Shown: positions 61,973 through 64,000 of the stretch, piece after piece
Layout of the letters: every line of letters starts with the position of its first letter
How positions within the stretch are numbered: position 1 is the first letter of the stretch
Assembly (NCBI GenBank): GCA_025449115.1
Contig: JAHLKC010000073.1
Span: 124,001-188,000, forward strand
Direction of reading: 5' to 3'
DNA length: 64,000 nucleotides
DNA from: Chytridium lagenaria
Taxonomy: Eukaryota; Chytridiomycota; Chytridiomycetes; Chytridiales; Chytridiaceae
Program-made: the position numbers and the translations under genes
The notes under the pieces: model-generated
Told to the model about the DNA's origin: nothing
What the model saw: only the letters and a program-made list of their open reading frames with translations
Database searches by the model: none

Positions 61973-62305
61973 TGTAGGGTTTACGGGGATCAAATGTAAC
62001 TTAACTATAATAAACTAATAAAGTAAATAAACTATAAAACTGATGATGGAGTCTTCAGAGGTGATAGGGAGCAATTAACGACGAAAACTTCCATATATTG
62101 ACATTTCAACTTTACAATCCCTCCTTTTTTGTATCATAAAACACACAAATAAAAAAGCTTAGGTATGAGGAGCTCAATATAACTGGTCAACTCAAATTTA
62201 AAATAGAAAATAACGCGTACATAAATTAAGTGCGGGGGTAAAAGAACCTAGACAAAAAAGGAATGTGGGTGAGTGAAACAAAATAGAAAGATGAAAAACC
62301 CAACA
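61973..62305 (-). mobile_element. 3' LTR of a Ty1/Copia-type element
   Basis: Read on the minus strand it starts TGTTGGG right after a purine tract and ends CCCTACA, giving TGTTGGG/TGTAGGG terminal inverted repeats (6 of 7). It lies immediately downstream of the Copia RNase H reading frame on the same strand. No second copy is visible in the window to confirm the borders. Confidence 0.55.
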
Positions 62306-62319
62306 TTCTCCCCCTCAGC
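62306..62319 (-). other. Polypurine tract of the Copia element
   Basis: Minus-strand GCTGAGGGGGAGA directly before the LTR start. Such tracts prime plus-strand synthesis in LTR retrotransposons. Confidence 0.55.
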
Positions 62320-62336
62320 TTTCTAACCTTGCAGTT

Positions 62337-63535
62337 TTAGTCAACCACTTTGACCATTCCAAACTTTGCCCGCAATGCTTCAAATTGTGCACGCGGCAAA
62401 GTTTGCGTAAACAAAGCTGCAGGTTGCTCCTTCGTGTTCAAATACTCAACGCGTATTTTCTGCGCGTGAACTCGGTCCCTTATGACGTGAAATCTTCTAT
62501 CCACATGTTGAGAACTTTGTGAAATGATAGGCGTGCTTGCGAGGGAATACGCCATAGTATTTTCTCCGTAAATCACCGGTGGGTCATTGAACGTATAACC
62601 CAATTCCCACAGAAGTTGGCTAACCCACATCATATGTGACAATGCTTCACTCAGAGAAACATATTCAGCCTTGGCAGTAGACTGAGCTGTTGTTGCATGC
62701 TTTTTTGTTCCCCACACCACAGCTCCCCCGTTCAATGTGATCACAAAATTACTTGTTGACTTCATGTCATCAGGATCAGTTCCCATGTCGGCATCTGCAT
62801 ATCCCACCAATTCCAGCTTGTCTCTACAAGTGTACTGAATTCCCAATTGCCTCGTTTGCTGTAAGTATCCATAAGTTCGGTAAAGCGAATCCCAATGCGC
62901 TGGGTAAGGGTTCTCTTGGAATCTAGCGCTCATTCCGAGTGCGAATGCAATATCAGGTCTCGAACAAATCATTGCATGTATCAAGGATCCAGTGTATTGT
63001 CAGTATCCTTGATTCTTCTCGTTGGTTTTCGTATTTGTCCTTCATGTTCTTCAAGTTTTTTGACGGCGTCCATTGGGTATAGTGTAAAAGAGTTTTCGGT
63101 AATTCCAGCTTTTGATCCATAGTTTCAATGTATCTCTGCTGGAGCACCACAATCTTCCCTTTTACACGATCGTAACAACATTGCCACCCCAACACGTATC
63201 GAAAACTTGGGGCTCTTGTACCTCGGTAACATCTCATAAACCGTTTTTCTGATCGGTCTAGCTCCTCCTTGCTTGTAGACGCCTCTATGATATCATCGAG
63301 GTAAACTCCCTTCAAAGGTGAGGTCCTTGCTGTTTTGCTTATAGTAAAGACAAGGATCCGCCGTAGAACGAGTAAACTTCTCCTCGTCGTCTTGGAACGT
63401 GTTCTCTTAACAAGCAACCGCAAGCATTACTCTTAGGGTAGCTTGCTTGATGACAGGTGCGAACTTCTTGTCATAATCAATGCCTTGTTTTTGCGAGTAT
63501 CCTTTAGCGACAAATCTTGCTTTGCCCGTTCTTTA
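62337..63535 (-). pseudogene. Truncated Ty1/Copia pol: reverse transcriptase and RNase H remnant
   Basis: From high to low coordinate on the minus strand: [18 protein letters not shown] and [11 protein letters not shown] (start of Copia RT), an interrupted middle, GVYLDDIIEAST (the YVDD catalytic motif as YLDD), then after frame breaks DIAFALGMSARFQENP and an RNase H part with VGYADADMGTD, GGAVVWGTKKH, STAKAEYVSLSEAL and VDRRFHVIRDRV, ending at 62337. Part of the RT between the FAPV region and YLDD is missing. Gag, protease and integrase are absent. It is a dead, 5'-truncated copy. The 215-residue RNase H frame is still open, suggesting fairly recent loss. Confidence 0.8.
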
Positions 63536-63632
63536 TTTTACTAAGTTCATGTATGCCCTTGCACTGTTTCCTGCTTGTATTTCAGAGTTTAAAATTATTA
63601 TTCATTTTGCTGCTCATACAATTTGAGTCAGC

Positions 63633-63659
63633 GTTAATCCCCGCAGGTTAATCCCCGCA
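63633..63659. repeat. Direct repeat GTTAATCCCCGCA x2
   Basis: Two copies of a 13-bp unit (63633-63645 and 63647-63659) one base apart, followed by a partial third (GTTAAT). It lies between the Copia remnant and the LTR-like element on the right. Confidence 0.8.
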
Positions 63660-63688
63660 CGTTAATTTTTTAAGTTACTTGACATGAT

Positions 63689-64000
63689 TGTTTGTGACAA
63701 TGAGGGATGAACGTCATGAGACCTTGTTATCCTGGAGTGCCACCCTCATACTTATCTGCAGTGTTTGTGAAGCGTTAAATAATAAGAAGTTAGTTGTCAT
63801 CAGTATTATTTAGTAATCACCTCTGGAGACCTCGTCACCAGTTTACATTCGTTATTATTGGTTTATTAGTTAATCCGTGTTATTACAAGAGCCCATAAAC
63901 TCCTACAAGTGGTAGCACTTCATCTGGTTGGAAGAAGGAGTGAACAATCCATTTGAGGGCCAAAGAGTAGAGCAGAAGAGAAGAGTGTGAGAACAGCAAC
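63689..64000 (+). mobile_element. 5' LTR and primer-binding site of a second LTR retrotransposon (runs off the window)
   Basis: A 219-bp segment begins TGTTTG (63689) and ends CCTACA (63907). Two bases on, TGGTAGC (63910-63916) matches the primer-binding site used with initiator tRNA-Met in Ty1/Copia elements. A purine-rich leader follows to the window end. Orientation is +, opposite to the Copia remnant, and its LTR does not resemble the 61973-62305 LTR. No partner LTR is in view. Confidence 0.4.

Overview
This window looks like nuclear DNA of an early-diverging, probably zoosporic (chytrid-like) fungus. Coding regions are split by very short GT-AG introns, many of 36-80 nt. There is a fungal AreA/NIT2-type GATA factor, an IZH/PAQR receptor, 7TM-RGS receptors, GPI-anchored fasciclin proteins and a kinase-AAA-GAF protein related to fungal group X sensor kinases. 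Intergenic DNA is AT-rich and full of microsatellites. The chytrid assignment is inference; fungal is well supported. Almost every long gene contains single-base reading-frame breaks, mostly in or beside short homopolymers, while recognisable protein sequence continues in another frame. I read these as draft-assembly indels and annotate such genes as one unit.

Layout. 1-11.2 kb: end of an unknown gene, a PKA catalytic subunit and a large GATA factor. 11.7-24.3 kb: two cyclic-nucleotide phosphodiesterase genes in tandem. The first is a 6TM-PDE. The second is a giant protein with kinase, STAND/AAA ATPase, helical repeats, GAF and PDE domains, preceded by a conserved-looking unknown region that may belong to it. 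24.4-28.3 kb: an Arb2/FAM172-type protein convergent with a peroxisomal-type acyl-CoA oxidase. 28.9-35.3 kb: a secreted GDSL-fold protein that has lost catalytic residues, then two tandem fasciclin paralogs. 37.5-45.5 kb: a bHLH factor, a multi-TM protein, a PAQR receptor and a single-TM protein. 46.9-58.1 kb: two tandem 7TM-RGS receptors, then a coiled-coil/TIR/Sel1-repeat protein. 59.2-60.8 kb: a CaMK-like kinase. 62-64 kb: a decayed Copia element with its 3' LTR, and the 5' end of a second LTR element at the window edge.

Function. The window is unusually rich in second-messenger signalling: PKA (cAMP output), two PDEs (cAMP/cGMP removal), two 7TM-RGS proteins (G-alpha shut-off), a PAQR receptor, a CaMK and three regulators of transcription or RNA. 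The best candidate for an undescribed system is the fusion at 17-24 kb. There the sensor part of a fungal group X histidine kinase ends in a phosphodiesterase catalytic domain instead of histidine kinase and receiver domains. The second is the TIR-Sel1 protein at 53.6-58.1 kb.
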